From contig CAMPKL010000113.1 of the NCBI GenBank assembly GCA_946887065.1, positions 1-8,765 of the forward strand: 8,765 nt of DNA. Direction: 5' to 3'. The translations under genes were made by a program, and so were the position numbers. Positions 1 to 6,842 of the stretch are shown piece by piece (the stretch's first letter is position 1; every line of letters begins with the position of its first letter). The notes below the pieces were generated by a model. That model had not been told where the DNA came from. It saw only the letters and a program-made list of their open reading frames with translations, and did not search any database. This stretch comes from an uncultured Bryobacterales bacterium. Its GTDB lineage: Bacteria; Acidobacteriota; Terriglobia; Bryobacterales; UBA6623.

Positions 1-1
1 C

Positions 2-2542
2 CTCGTCAGGGAGGGCGCCGAGCGGAAGGAGGCGTTGCGTCAGGCACGGCTGGAATTTGGCGGCACGGAAGGCCTCAAGGAGGAATGCCGTCAGGCCCGG
101 GGGGCAGCATGGTTTGACGAGCTGTCGCGCAACCTCCGCGACGCGGGGCGTTCGATGCGGAGGCGGCGTGGATTTGTGGCCATCGCGGTGATTTCGCTGG
201 CCCTGGGCATCGGCGCGAACGTAGCGATCTTCGGCTTGATCAACCGCCTGATTCTGACCGCGCTGCCCGTCCAAAGCCCGGAAACACTCCAGTACCTCTA
301 TCTCTCGAGCGGCCCGGCAGATCGGTTGTCGTTTCCGAAATTTGAAAGGCTTCGCGACAACTTCGACATATTCGAGTCGGTGTTCGGCTGGACCTGGGGG
401 AACTACGAACTTGAATTTGAGGGCCGTAAGGGAATGGTCGACGTTGATCGCGTGACTGGGGAGTACTTCGAGTCACTGGGCATCCGTCCCGCCCTGGGGC
501 GTCTATTAACGCCCGAGGACGATCGTGTGGGCGGAGGCCACGGGATCGTACTCAGCTATCGATTCTGGCGCGAGTTCTGCGGGGCCGACGAAAACGTAGT
601 GGGGAAAAGCGTCAAGCTGCTCGACCTGTCCTTTGAGGTTGTCGGCATCGCCCCTGAAAACTTCCTCGGACTCGAGCCGGGCTTTCCTCCTGACGCCTAC
701 ATCCCTCACCGCGCGCAATGGCGCTTCAACCCGAACTTCAGGCCCGGCGAAGGGGCCATGGGTTTCTTCACAATGGCGCGGCTCAAGCCGGAGGTACCTC
801 TGCAAGCCGCGAAAGACACCCTGCGTGAACGCTGGCCAACACTGGAGCCCCGCAGAAACAATCCTCCCGCCAACCGCAACCGGGATCCTGAGTACGTAAC
901 GTTCCGAGACGGCAGCCGCGGATACTCGCCGCTGAGGTTGGAGTTTTCACAAGCCATCTACACGCTCTTAGGCCTAGCCGTAGCTGTGTTTCTGATCGCC
1001 TGCGCCAACCTCGCGTCATTGCTGGTTGTCAGGGGGATCGAGCGTAACGGCGAGACCAGCATGAGGCTGGCTCTGGGAGCAAGCCGGGGACAGTTGATTC
1101 GGCATTGGATGACCGAGTACCTGGCGATCGCTTTTGCAGGCGGAATGTTGGGCCTGCTTTCGGCCCGGTGGATTACGGGCTTGCTGCTCTTGTTCGTCAA
1201 CGAGACTGAGCGATCATGGCTGACGTTTCAAATTGACGGCTCGGCTGTGGCGCTGGCCGTCTTTTTCACCGCAGCAGCGGCACTGCTGTTCGGACTCTTG
1301 CCGGCGCTTCGATCCTACCGGCTGGGAGATCAGAGTCTGAAAGGCTACTCAGCGGCGGTTGTAGGCAGCCGGGGGCGGGCAGCCCAGATCATACTCACGG
1401 CACAGGTAGCAGCCGCGTTCGTACTGGTTGCATCGGCTGCAATGTTCGCCAAGACGCTGTGGAATTTAAACCATGCCCCCCCTGGGCTGGATACCCAATC
1501 AGTCGCCTATCTCGAGGCGCAGTTTTGGAAGAACGGGTTCCCCTTCGAGGGTGTGGCGTCCGTGATGGACGAAGTCGTGGAACGTCTACGCAACACTCCC
1601 GGTATCGAATCCGTCGGGGAGGGGTATGGATTACCATTCGCGTACGGCGCTGGCGAGTGGAACGATGTCCGGGTTCCAGGCTATACCTTGGCGCCCGACG
1701 AGCCGAACCTGGCCTTCGTCAAATCCGTCTCTCCGGGTTTCTTCGAAACGCTCGGAATCCCATTTGTTGAAGGACAAACTTTTCGAGAGCAGGACCGTTT
1801 GGACGACGCACCCCCCGTCGTGATCGTGAGCGAACGGTTCGCCAAACACTATTTCGCGGACCGTGATCCGATGGGGCAGGAAGTCGGGACTGGTAGCAAC
1901 CCGAAAAACGCACGAATTGTTGGGGTAGTCGGCGACACGACCGATACGAGCTTCCGCGAGACGCCGCGAGAGATCCTGTACTTCCCTCTGAATTTGCGTG
2001 CCTACCCTCCCATTTTCGTGCGCGGCAAACCAGGGGTCGATGCCTCAGTCTGTGAGGCGCAGTTGATCGCGGCATTCACCGCGCTGGCTCCAGACATCCC
2101 GTTTGACAGCGGCACGCTCCCCGAGGCTGTCCACGCATCCTTGCGGCGCGACCGGCTCGTCGCGCAGCTTTCTGTTGCTTTTGCCCTTCTTGGCATCGTT
2201 CTCGCTGCGATCGGACTGTACGGCTCGACTACGCACATCGTCCGTAGCCGCATGAGGGAGATCGGCCTTCGCATTGCCCTCGGCGCACAGCGCGCGGATG
2301 TGATTGGTCTGATGCTGTGGGACAGCGTCTGGGTAACGATATGCGGAATTACCTTCGGTCTATTCCTGGCCATCGCCGTCGGTCGCCTGATCGAATCGTT
2401 GCTGTGGCAGGTTTCCGCCAGCGACCCCGTCATTCTCGCTGCCGCGGCCGTTACCCTCGCCGGCATTGGACTCAGCGCCAGCCTTGGACCCGCTGTTCGT
2501 GCGTCGAGGCTCAACCCTTCGCGCACGTTGCGCTGCGACTAG
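2..2542 (+). CDS. ADOP-family ABC transporter permease (MacB/FtsX type), 5' partial
   Basis: This is an inner-membrane permease of the acidobacterial duplicated orphan permease (ADOP) family, related to the MacB/FtsX permeases of macrolide or lipoprotein exporters. The frame is open to the left edge, so the true start lies outside; compared with typical ADOPs a few dozen N-terminal residues are missing. Numbering from the TTG at 35, the visible order is: the soluble N-terminal ADOP segment (RQARLEFGG motif), a first membrane helix at about 45-69 (ISLALGIGANVAIF, the MacB signature), a first periplasmic core, FtsX block 1 with helices near 305-330, 360-385 and 405-425, a further helix at about 453-472, a second periplasmic core, and FtsX block 2 from about 712 to the end (MREIGLRIALGAQ signature). 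The two permease halves in one chain define the family. No ATPase gene is visible, which fits the orphan label. The substrate is unknown. Confidence 0.93.
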   Translation, partial: LVREGAERKEALRQARLEFGGTEGLKEECRQARGAAWFDELSRNLRDAGRSMRRRRGFVAIAVISLALGIGANVAIFGLINRLILTALPVQSPETLQYLYLSSGPADRLSFPKFERLRDNFDIFESVFGWTWGNYELEFEGRKGMVDVDRVTGEYFESLGIRPALGRLLTPEDDRVGGGHGIVLSYRFWREFCGADENVVGKSVKLLDLSFEVVGIAPENFLGLEPGFPPDAYIPHRAQWRFNPNFRPGEGAMGFFTMARLKPEVPLQAAKDTLRERWPTLEPRRNNPPANRNRDPEYVTFRDGSRGYSPLRLEFSQAIYTLLGLAVAVFLIACANLASLLVVRGIERNGETSMRLALGASRGQLIRHWMTEYLAIAFAGGMLGLLSARWITGLLLLFVNETERSWLTFQIDGSAVALAVFFTAAAALLFGLLPALRSYRLGDQSLKGYSAAVVGSRGRAAQIILTAQVAAAFVLVASAAMFAKTLWNLNHAPPGLDTQSVAYLEAQFWKNGFPFEGVASVMDEVVERLRNTPGIESVGEGYGLPFAYGAGEWNDVRVPGYTLAPDEPNLAFVKSVSPGFFETLGIPFVEGQTFREQDRLDDAPPVVIVSERFAKHYFADRDPMGQEVGTGSNPKNARIVGVVGDTTDTSFRETPREILYFPLNLRAYPPIFVRGKPGVDASVCEAQLIAAFTALAPDIPFDSGTLPEAVHASLRRDRLVAQLSVAFALLGIVLAAIGLYGSTTHIVRSRMREIGLRIALGAQRADVIGLMLWDSVWVTICGITFGLFLAIAVGRLIESLLWQVSASDPVILAAAAVTLAGIGLSASLGPAVRASRLNPSRTLRCD

Positions 2543-3000
2543 CGGGACCCCATGCACCAGATGGTTCTTTGCTCTATCTCGCCCGTGAGTCGCCTGGTGT
2601 GGGTAGGTGCGCTGGACACTCGAACCGCTTGTTCCTCGGTACAGCGTGGAGGTAACGAGCAAGCGGCCTTTAGCCGGCACGATGAGTTACTTCCTGTACT
2701 GTTTGCGGGAATCTACGCAAATGAGCGGGCTGCGGAGGCTCAACATGATCTGTTTTCGGGCGTTTTTGTCCACGCGCGGACTTATAGGCAGCTACTCCAG
2801 ATGTCAGCCAGGATTGTCCGTTCGGCGCGGCAGTTCTGGGCTATTGAGAAGCGGGCGCCCGCCCGCGGGCCCCTAAAACCCACTTTCGGGACGCGAGGCC
2901 CGCACGAACCTCAGGACATGAGCGGACAAATGCGCTTTGACCTCTCTTGCCCGTTGCTTAACGCCCTCGCCCCGGATAGTCTTGGCCCACGAGAAACGAG
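2543..3000. other. 458-bp intergenic stretch without a convincing gene
   Basis: This separates the permease stop from the propeller gene. Short open frames exist on the + strand (2552-3004 and 2607-2876), but their translations resemble no family I know, neither has a clear Shine-Dalgarno sequence, and the two overlap each other. A GC-rich palindromic run lies at 2851-2873. No rho-independent terminator (hairpin plus T-run) follows the permease. A TTGACC hexamer at 2937-2942 has no well-spaced -10 box. The stretch may hold a promoter for the gene at 3001, or the decayed remains of an older gene. Confidence 0.6.
2851..2873. repeat. GC palindrome cluster
   Basis: Two perfect palindromes abut: GCGGGCGCCCGC at 2851-2862 and GCCCGCGGGC at 2861-2870, running into a C-rich end. 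The run is all G/C for over 20 bases and can form alternative hairpins. It lacks a following T-run on either strand, so it is not a standard intrinsic terminator. It could be a transcript-stabilising hairpin, a protein-binding site, or a consequence of local GC richness. Confidence 0.45.
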
Positions 3001-4962
3001 ATGACCAACCACGAACCCAAAGAAAGGCCGCTGCCCTGCAGGAAGATTGCAGGCCATTTTGAGCGCGACGTCCGAACCGTCCATTGCTGGGGCTATCCGG
3101 GACGGCCTCGGATTTGGCGCACTCTTGTGTCAGCGGCTGCGTCCATCGTGTGGCTTGTGTTGCTCGCCGCGGTTCCCGCGGACGCGCAGAAGATACTGTT
3201 CGGGTCCGAGCGGGGTGGCGACAGTGAAATCTATGTAATGAACGCCGACGGCAGCGCTGCGGTCAATTTGACGGTGAACCCGGGATTTGACGGCGACGCA
3301 GAATGGTCACCTGACGGCACGAAGATTGTGTTCGGCTCCGATCGAGACGGCGCCTATGGCCTCTTTTTGATGAATGCAGACGGCACGGCTCCGGTTAAAT
3401 TGCAGACGGGCTTAGCGTTCAGGCCGCGATGGTCGCCTGACGGTACGAAGATCCTTTTCGGGTCCGATCGCGATGGCAACATCGAAATCTACGTAATGAA
3501 CGCCGGCGGCGGCGCTCCGGTCAACCTAACGATGAACCCAGGATCTGACTTTGGGATGGGATGGTCACCTGACGGCACGAAGATTCTGTTCGGTTCCGAT
3601 CGGGACGGAGCCTTCGACGACATCTTCGTGATGAATGCCGATGGCAGCTCTGTCGTCAATTTGACAGACGGCAACACGGGCGGGGAGATTCGGGGATGGT
3701 CTCCAGACGGCAGCAAGATTCTACTCGTCGTGGACGATGACGAGGTCTACTCCATGAGCAGCGGCGGCGGCGGGCTCACGAATTTGTCCGACCACCCAAG
3801 TCGAGACAGCCAGCCCATATGGACGCCCGACGGATCGAAGATTATCTTTCGCTCCGACCGAGACGGCAACGAAGACATCTATGTGATGAATGCCGATGGC
3901 AGCGCTCCGACCCGCTTGACGACCCATCCGGCCAACGACGAGTTCCCCACTGTGTCGTCGGACGGCACACGGATTTTCTTTGAGACCGAACGAGACGGCA
4001 ACGGCGAGATCTATGCGATTAACATCGACGGCAGCGGCGAAGCAAGACTGACCAATGCCGCGGGCTATGACGGTGGAGCCAGGCCTTTTGGAGACTTTAG
4101 CGGCGGCGGTGGAGGCCCGTCGATTTCGGAAGGCGGAATCGTACTAGCCAACTTGCTTCCGAATGTGAGCACGATCTCGCCGTTGTCGATCATCAGCGTG
4201 TTCGGCGTGGGGTTTTCGACCGAGACCATCTTCTTTCCCGACCTGGACGACGACGGCAACGTTGCGACGATCCTGGGCGGCACCTGCGTGGAGATAGGAA
4301 ACGAGCGGGCGCCGATTTTTGCGATTACGCCCAAGCAGGTCAACGTCCAAACACCCGCTACCGCGGCGCTGGGGCCAGTAAGCGTCGTGGTGATCACCGA
4401 CTGCGACACCGACGCGCAGGCCCTGCATGCCGCCATCTCACTGGCTCCCGCGGACGGCAGGGCGCTCTCCCCGCTTCCGCACGCGGTCAGCAGCGAAGTC
4501 GCCATGGTGACGATAGAGGCGGCGACTCCGGGCTTCTTCTTGTTCCCGCCTCAAGCCAATGACGGACTGATAGCGGCGCGCTTCAACGATGGCGCCGCGG
4601 CGGTCGCTCCCAGCGGAATGTTCACGGATGAGTTCGGGCCATCTCGCCCTGCCAAGCCCGGCGACATCATCGTCCTCTATGGGACCGGTTGGGGCGAGAC
4701 GGAAGCGGCGCTCGGTACGGGTGAACTAGCGACTGAAGCCGCGGAAGTGCTGCCTGGGGCCAATCCGCTGGTGTCGTTCGGCGGCCTGGTCATGGGCGCC
4801 GACGACGTCTTGTATGTCGGAGTAACGCCTAACGCTGCAGGGCTGTATCAGCTGGCGATTCGCGTGCCGGCAACAGCGGCGCCAGGCAACAACCAGGTAG
4901 TGCTGACCGTCTACGGCAAATCAACTCCGACCGGACCAGTGATTCCGGTGGCGGCGCTGTAG
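3001..4962 (+). CDS. Exported PD40/TolB-like beta-propeller with Solibacter-type C-terminal domain (TIGR03437-like)
   Basis: This 653-residue protein has three parts. Residues 1-40 are a basic leader, then a hydrophobic helix at about 41-60 ends in an ADA|Q signal-peptidase-like site (after 62). Residues 64 to about 365 are seven propeller blades of 41-45 residues, each of the form KILFGSDRDG..IYVMNADG....NLT......WSPDGT; blade 5 (239-279) is short and lacks SDRDG. After a GGGGG linker, about 375-653 match the Solibacter C-terminal domain, with the motifs ITPKQVNVQTP, LYGTGWGET and AGLYQLAIRVPA and a Cys pair. The product is probably periplasmic, extracellular or membrane-anchored, acting as a binding or scaffold protein; no enzyme motif is seen. 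The ATG at 3001 is the first after an in-frame TAG at 2977, with AG-rich sequence upstream. Residues 13-30 (RKIAGHFERDVRTVHCW) resemble the helix-turn-helix that starts many acidobacterial membrane-linked propeller regulators, which supports this start but suggests a truncated domain. An alternative start is the GTG at 3127, just before the hydrophobic helix. Confidence 0.9.
   Translation: MTNHEPKERPLPCRKIAGHFERDVRTVHCWGYPGRPRIWRTLVSAAASIVWLVLLAAVPADAQKILFGSERGGDSEIYVMNADGSAAVNLTVNPGFDGDAEWSPDGTKIVFGSDRDGAYGLFLMNADGTAPVKLQTGLAFRPRWSPDGTKILFGSDRDGNIEIYVMNAGGGAPVNLTMNPGSDFGMGWSPDGTKILFGSDRDGAFDDIFVMNADGSSVVNLTDGNTGGEIRGWSPDGSKILLVVDDDEVYSMSSGGGGLTNLSDHPSRDSQPIWTPDGSKIIFRSDRDGNEDIYVMNADGSAPTRLTTHPANDEFPTVSSDGTRIFFETERDGNGEIYAINIDGSGEARLTNAAGYDGGARPFGDFSGGGGGPSISEGGIVLANLLPNVSTISPLSIISVFGVGFSTETIFFPDLDDDGNVATILGGTCVEIGNERAPIFAITPKQVNVQTPATAALGPVSVVVITDCDTDAQALHAAISLAPADGRALSPLPHAVSSEVAMVTIEAATPGFFLFPPQANDGLIAARFNDGAAAVAPSGMFTDEFGPSRPAKPGDIIVLYGTGWGETEAALGTGELATEAAEVLPGANPLVSFGGLVMGADDVLYVGVTPNAAGLYQLAIRVPATAAPGNNQVVLTVYGKSTPTGPVIPVAAL
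3190..4080 (+). repeat. Seven tandem PD40 blade-coding repeats of about 130 bp
   Basis: The blades are repeated at DNA level too. A 24-base word beginning TGGTCACCTGACGGCACG is identical at 3304-3327 and 3562-3585, and a near copy starts at 3430. The stretch coding for VMNADGS is nearly identical near 3628 and 3882. Such near-identity inside one gene suggests recent blade duplication or gene conversion, and makes the array a possible source of copy-number variation. Confidence 0.75.
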
Positions 4963-4983
4963 ATCGCGGTTCTTCGCCTTGCC

Positions 4984-5044
4984 CTTAACGACGCCTGGGA
5001 TCGCATTCGCAGCTTATTTTCTAACTTTTTACTGGAGCCAAACG
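4984..5044 (+). promoter_or_regulatory. Leader of first PEP-CTERM gene (conserved in its tandem copy)
   Basis: These 61 bases align almost end to end with 5908-5967, with one small indel and a shared ACGACGCCTGGGATCGCAT core. A GGAG ribosome binding site at 5034-5037 sits 7 nt before the ATG at 5045, and this decides the start over the upstream in-frame TTG at 4979. An AT-rich TTATTTTCTAAC patch precedes it and may contain a -10 element. No -35 with normal spacing was found, so the promoter part is inferred. Confidence 0.5.
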
Positions 5045-5839
5045 ATGCACAATCAACGACTGCTTTCCTTGACCCTTGGTGGGTTTCTTTTCTTTGGAGG
5101 GAACACGGCGGTGCACGCCGAACCCATCTACTATTCCTTTGCATTTGCGGGGGTAACTGATCACGCGGTCGGCGGAGCCCAGGATTCTGACAACACGGGA
5201 TTGGTGAACAACAGTGATAGCGCGGGTCCGGTCAGCGCTGAGTTGCCAGGCGGATTTGCGTCTGCATCCGTGACGGACGGCGCACTGCATGCGTTCGCGA
5301 CGACCAACGGTTTGGGAATAAGCTCTGTTGGTTCTGCGGGGTTCTTTGACACGCTGTTCCTGACGTCTGCGACTCTCGCGCCGGGTACCCTCGTATCACT
5401 TCTCGGCGAATTGGAATTCTCGGCTACTGTTACGCCCAACGGCTTGGCCGATCCGTGCACATTCGGCCACATCGCGTATGGCGGCATCGACACAGGGACC
5501 TCCCTCGGCCATGCAGGGTCGCTATTCGTTCAGGATATGAGTTGCGACAGTGGAGACCAGAATAATCCGACAAATCTCATACAGGGAATCATCGGCGAGG
5601 AGCTTACGGTGAACGCCTTCCTCACTGCTGCGACGTCGGCCTTCCCGGCGGGAACGGCAGATGCCTCGAACACCTTGCGCTTCTCCCTGACGCCGATCGG
5701 CGATTTTACCTATTCCACCGCAAGCGGCAACAACTATATCAACGAGCTACCACAAGTACCTGAGCCATCGTCTCTACTGCTGCTCGGGAGCGTTCTGACA
5801 CTTGCTGTCCCTCGCCTCCGCAGGTGGAGCAGACGATAA
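5045..5839 (+). CDS. PEP-CTERM sorting-domain surface protein, paralog A
   Basis: This 264-residue exported protein carries a signal peptide (residues 1 to about 25, MHNQRLLSLTLGGFLFFGG core, VHA|E cleavage site) and a C-terminal PEP-CTERM signal from 238: VPEPSS, then a hydrophobic stretch, then a basic RLRRWSRR tail. In this family the signal directs the protein to exosortase, which cleaves near the PEP motif and passes it to the surface or extracellular matrix. The body is Ala/Gly/Ser/Thr-rich and probably beta-structured, with two cysteines (DPC and MSC) also present in the neighbour, perhaps one disulfide. No catalytic motif is seen. It lies 82 bp after the propeller gene and 128 bp before its paralog. 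No exosortase gene is in the window. The ATG at 5045 was chosen for its GGAG site and because the signal peptide begins there. Confidence 0.88.
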   Translation: MHNQRLLSLTLGGFLFFGGNTAVHAEPIYYSFAFAGVTDHAVGGAQDSDNTGLVNNSDSAGPVSAELPGGFASASVTDGALHAFATTNGLGISSVGSAGFFDTLFLTSATLAPGTLVSLLGELEFSATVTPNGLADPCTFGHIAYGGIDTGTSLGHAGSLFVQDMSCDSGDQNNPTNLIQGIIGEELTVNAFLTAATSAFPAGTADASNTLRFSLTPIGDFTYSTASGNNYINELPQVPEPSSLLLLGSVLTLAVPRLRRWSRR

Positions 5840-5907
5840 CGGAAACCCTGAAGGGACGAAGTTGTGACGCCCGGATAGCTGTCCCGCGATTTTTCTTAAC
5901 AAGAGTC

Positions 5908-5967
5908 CTTGACGACGCCTGGGATCGCATCCCGGCCTATTTTCACACTTTGTACTGGAGGCGAACG
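5908..5967 (+). promoter_or_regulatory. Leader of second PEP-CTERM gene (copy of 4984-5044)
   Basis: This duplicates the leader of paralog A. A GGAG site at 5957-5960 lies 7 nt before the ATG at 5968, exactly as in copy A. TTGACG at 5909-5914 and TATTTT at 5938-5943 look like promoter boxes but are 23 bp apart, too far for a standard sigma-70 promoter. Retention of the region in both copies suggests that each gene keeps its own control region. Confidence 0.5.
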
Positions 5968-6768
5968 ATGCATAATCAACGACTGCTTTTCTTGACCCTT
6001 GGCGGGTTGCTTTTCTTCGGAGGGAACACAGCGGTATATGCCGATCCCATCTACTATGCGATTGCGACTGCGCAGGTCGTTGATCAGAACGGAGACCGGG
6101 ACCTCGACAGCACTGGATTGGTGAACAACAGTGATAGCGCAGGTCCAGTGAGCGCCGAATGGCCAGGCGGATTCGCGTCTGCGTCCGTGACGGACGGCGC
6201 ACTGCATGCGTTCGCGACGGTCAACACTTTCGGAATAAGCTCAGACGGTCATGCGGAGTTCCTTGACACGCTGTTCCTGACGTCTGCGACGCTCGCGCCG
6301 GGCACACTGGTATCACTTCTCGGCGAATTGGATTTTTCGGCTACTGTTACTCCCAACGGTTTGGTCAATCCGTGCCTAGAGAGCGGTTTCGCCCTTGCAG
6401 GCATCGACACACAGACCCCGCTCGGCTCTGCAGGGTCGCTAGTCGTCCAGGATATGACCTGCGACAATGGAGACATCAATAATTCGACGGGGCTCATACA
6501 GGGAATCATCGGCGAAGAGCTTACGGTGCACGCCTTCCTCACTGCTGCGACTGGTGGGACACCGGAATTCCCGTCGGGGACCGTAGACGCCTCAAACACG
6601 TTGCGCTTCTTCTTGACGCCGATCGGCGATTTTACCTATTCGACCGCAAGCGGCAACAACTATATCAACGAGGCGCCACAAGTACCTGAGCCATCATCTC
6701 TACTGCTGTTCGGGAGCGTTCTGGCCCTTGCTGTCCCTCGCCTCCGCAGATGGAGCAGCAGACGATAG
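5968..6768 (+). CDS. PEP-CTERM sorting-domain surface protein, paralog B
   Basis: This 266-residue protein is a tandem duplicate of the preceding gene and a likely exosortase substrate. The signal peptide (MHNQRLLFLTLGGLLFFGG, then VYA|D) and C-terminal signal (VPEPSS from residue 239, hydrophobic stretch, RLRRWSSRR) are nearly unchanged. The central blocks GFASASVTDGALHAFAT, TLFLTSATLAPGTLVSLLGE and GIIGEELTV are identical or almost so, and both cysteines are kept. Differences cluster: a two-residue deletion and many changes just after the signal peptide, changes around the first cysteine (NPCLESGFALAG against DPCTFGHIAYGG), a three-residue insertion (GGTPEFPSGT) and one extra Ser in the tail. 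The frame is open upstream into the end of gene A, but the ATG at 5968 with its GGAG site is the clear start. Its function is unknown beyond surface location. Confidence 0.88.
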   Translation: MHNQRLLFLTLGGLLFFGGNTAVYADPIYYAIATAQVVDQNGDRDLDSTGLVNNSDSAGPVSAEWPGGFASASVTDGALHAFATVNTFGISSDGHAEFLDTLFLTSATLAPGTLVSLLGELDFSATVTPNGLVNPCLESGFALAGIDTQTPLGSAGSLVVQDMTCDNGDINNSTGLIQGIIGEELTVHAFLTAATGGTPEFPSGTVDASNTLRFFLTPIGDFTYSTASGNNYINEAPQVPEPSSLLLFGSVLALAVPRLRRWSSRR

Positions 6769-6842
6769 CGCAGCCGCGAGGTCAAGCTGCAACAACATTG
6801 AATTCCCGGATTCGGAGACCTTCCCGCGATTTTAGACGTGGT

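Larger units (their letters stand above)
4984..5893 (+). repeat. Tandem duplication, unit A (leader, PEP-CTERM gene, 3' spacer)
   Basis: Unit A pairs with 5908-6833. Leader, coding sequence and stop region align throughout at DNA level; the two ATGs are 923 bp apart. The match weakens after the stop codon but returns as CCCGGAT (5870-5876) followed by TCCCGCGATTTT (5882-5893), both also present after gene B. The period is therefore roughly 920-940 bp. Confidence 0.75.
5908..6833 (+). repeat. Tandem duplication, unit B
   Basis: This is the second copy of the unit starting at 4984. Similarity is strongest in the last 150 bp of the gene, where only scattered changes and one AGC insertion are seen, and weakest just after the signal-peptide codons. 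The shared 3' words are at 6805-6811 (CCCGGAT) and 6822-6833 (TCCCGCGATTTT), close before the next gene. Confidence 0.75.

Noticed and set aside
2002..2526. Minus-strand open frame of 174 codons
   Set aside because: It lies wholly within the permease second FtsX region, is antisense to well-conserved motifs, and has a Ser/Arg-rich, low-complexity translation.
2552..3004. Open frame of 150 codons whose TGA overlaps the ATG at 3001 (ATGA)
   Set aside because: The ATGA overlap would suit translational coupling, but the translation has no recognisable domain, no good ribosome binding site and no protein-like pattern. A second frame (2607-2876) is equally open across it. Probably chance; BLASTP would settle it.
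4065..4505. Minus-strand open frame of 146 codons
   Set aside because: It is antisense to the Solibacter-type C-terminal domain, with no domain of its own.
5846..5855. CCCTGAAGGG inverted repeat after gene A as a terminator
   Set aside because: The stem is only 4 bp with a 2-base loop and no T-run follows; gene B lacks it.
5909..5943. TTGACG ... TATTTT as a sigma-70 promoter for paralog B
   Set aside because: The 23-bp spacing is too long, and the TTGACG box is TTAACG in copy A.
5824..5967. In-frame GTG extension of paralog B overlapping the end of gene A
   Set aside because: The extension would bury the signal peptide behind 48 residues and ignores the GGAG site 7 nt before the ATG at 5968, which is conserved in paralog A.
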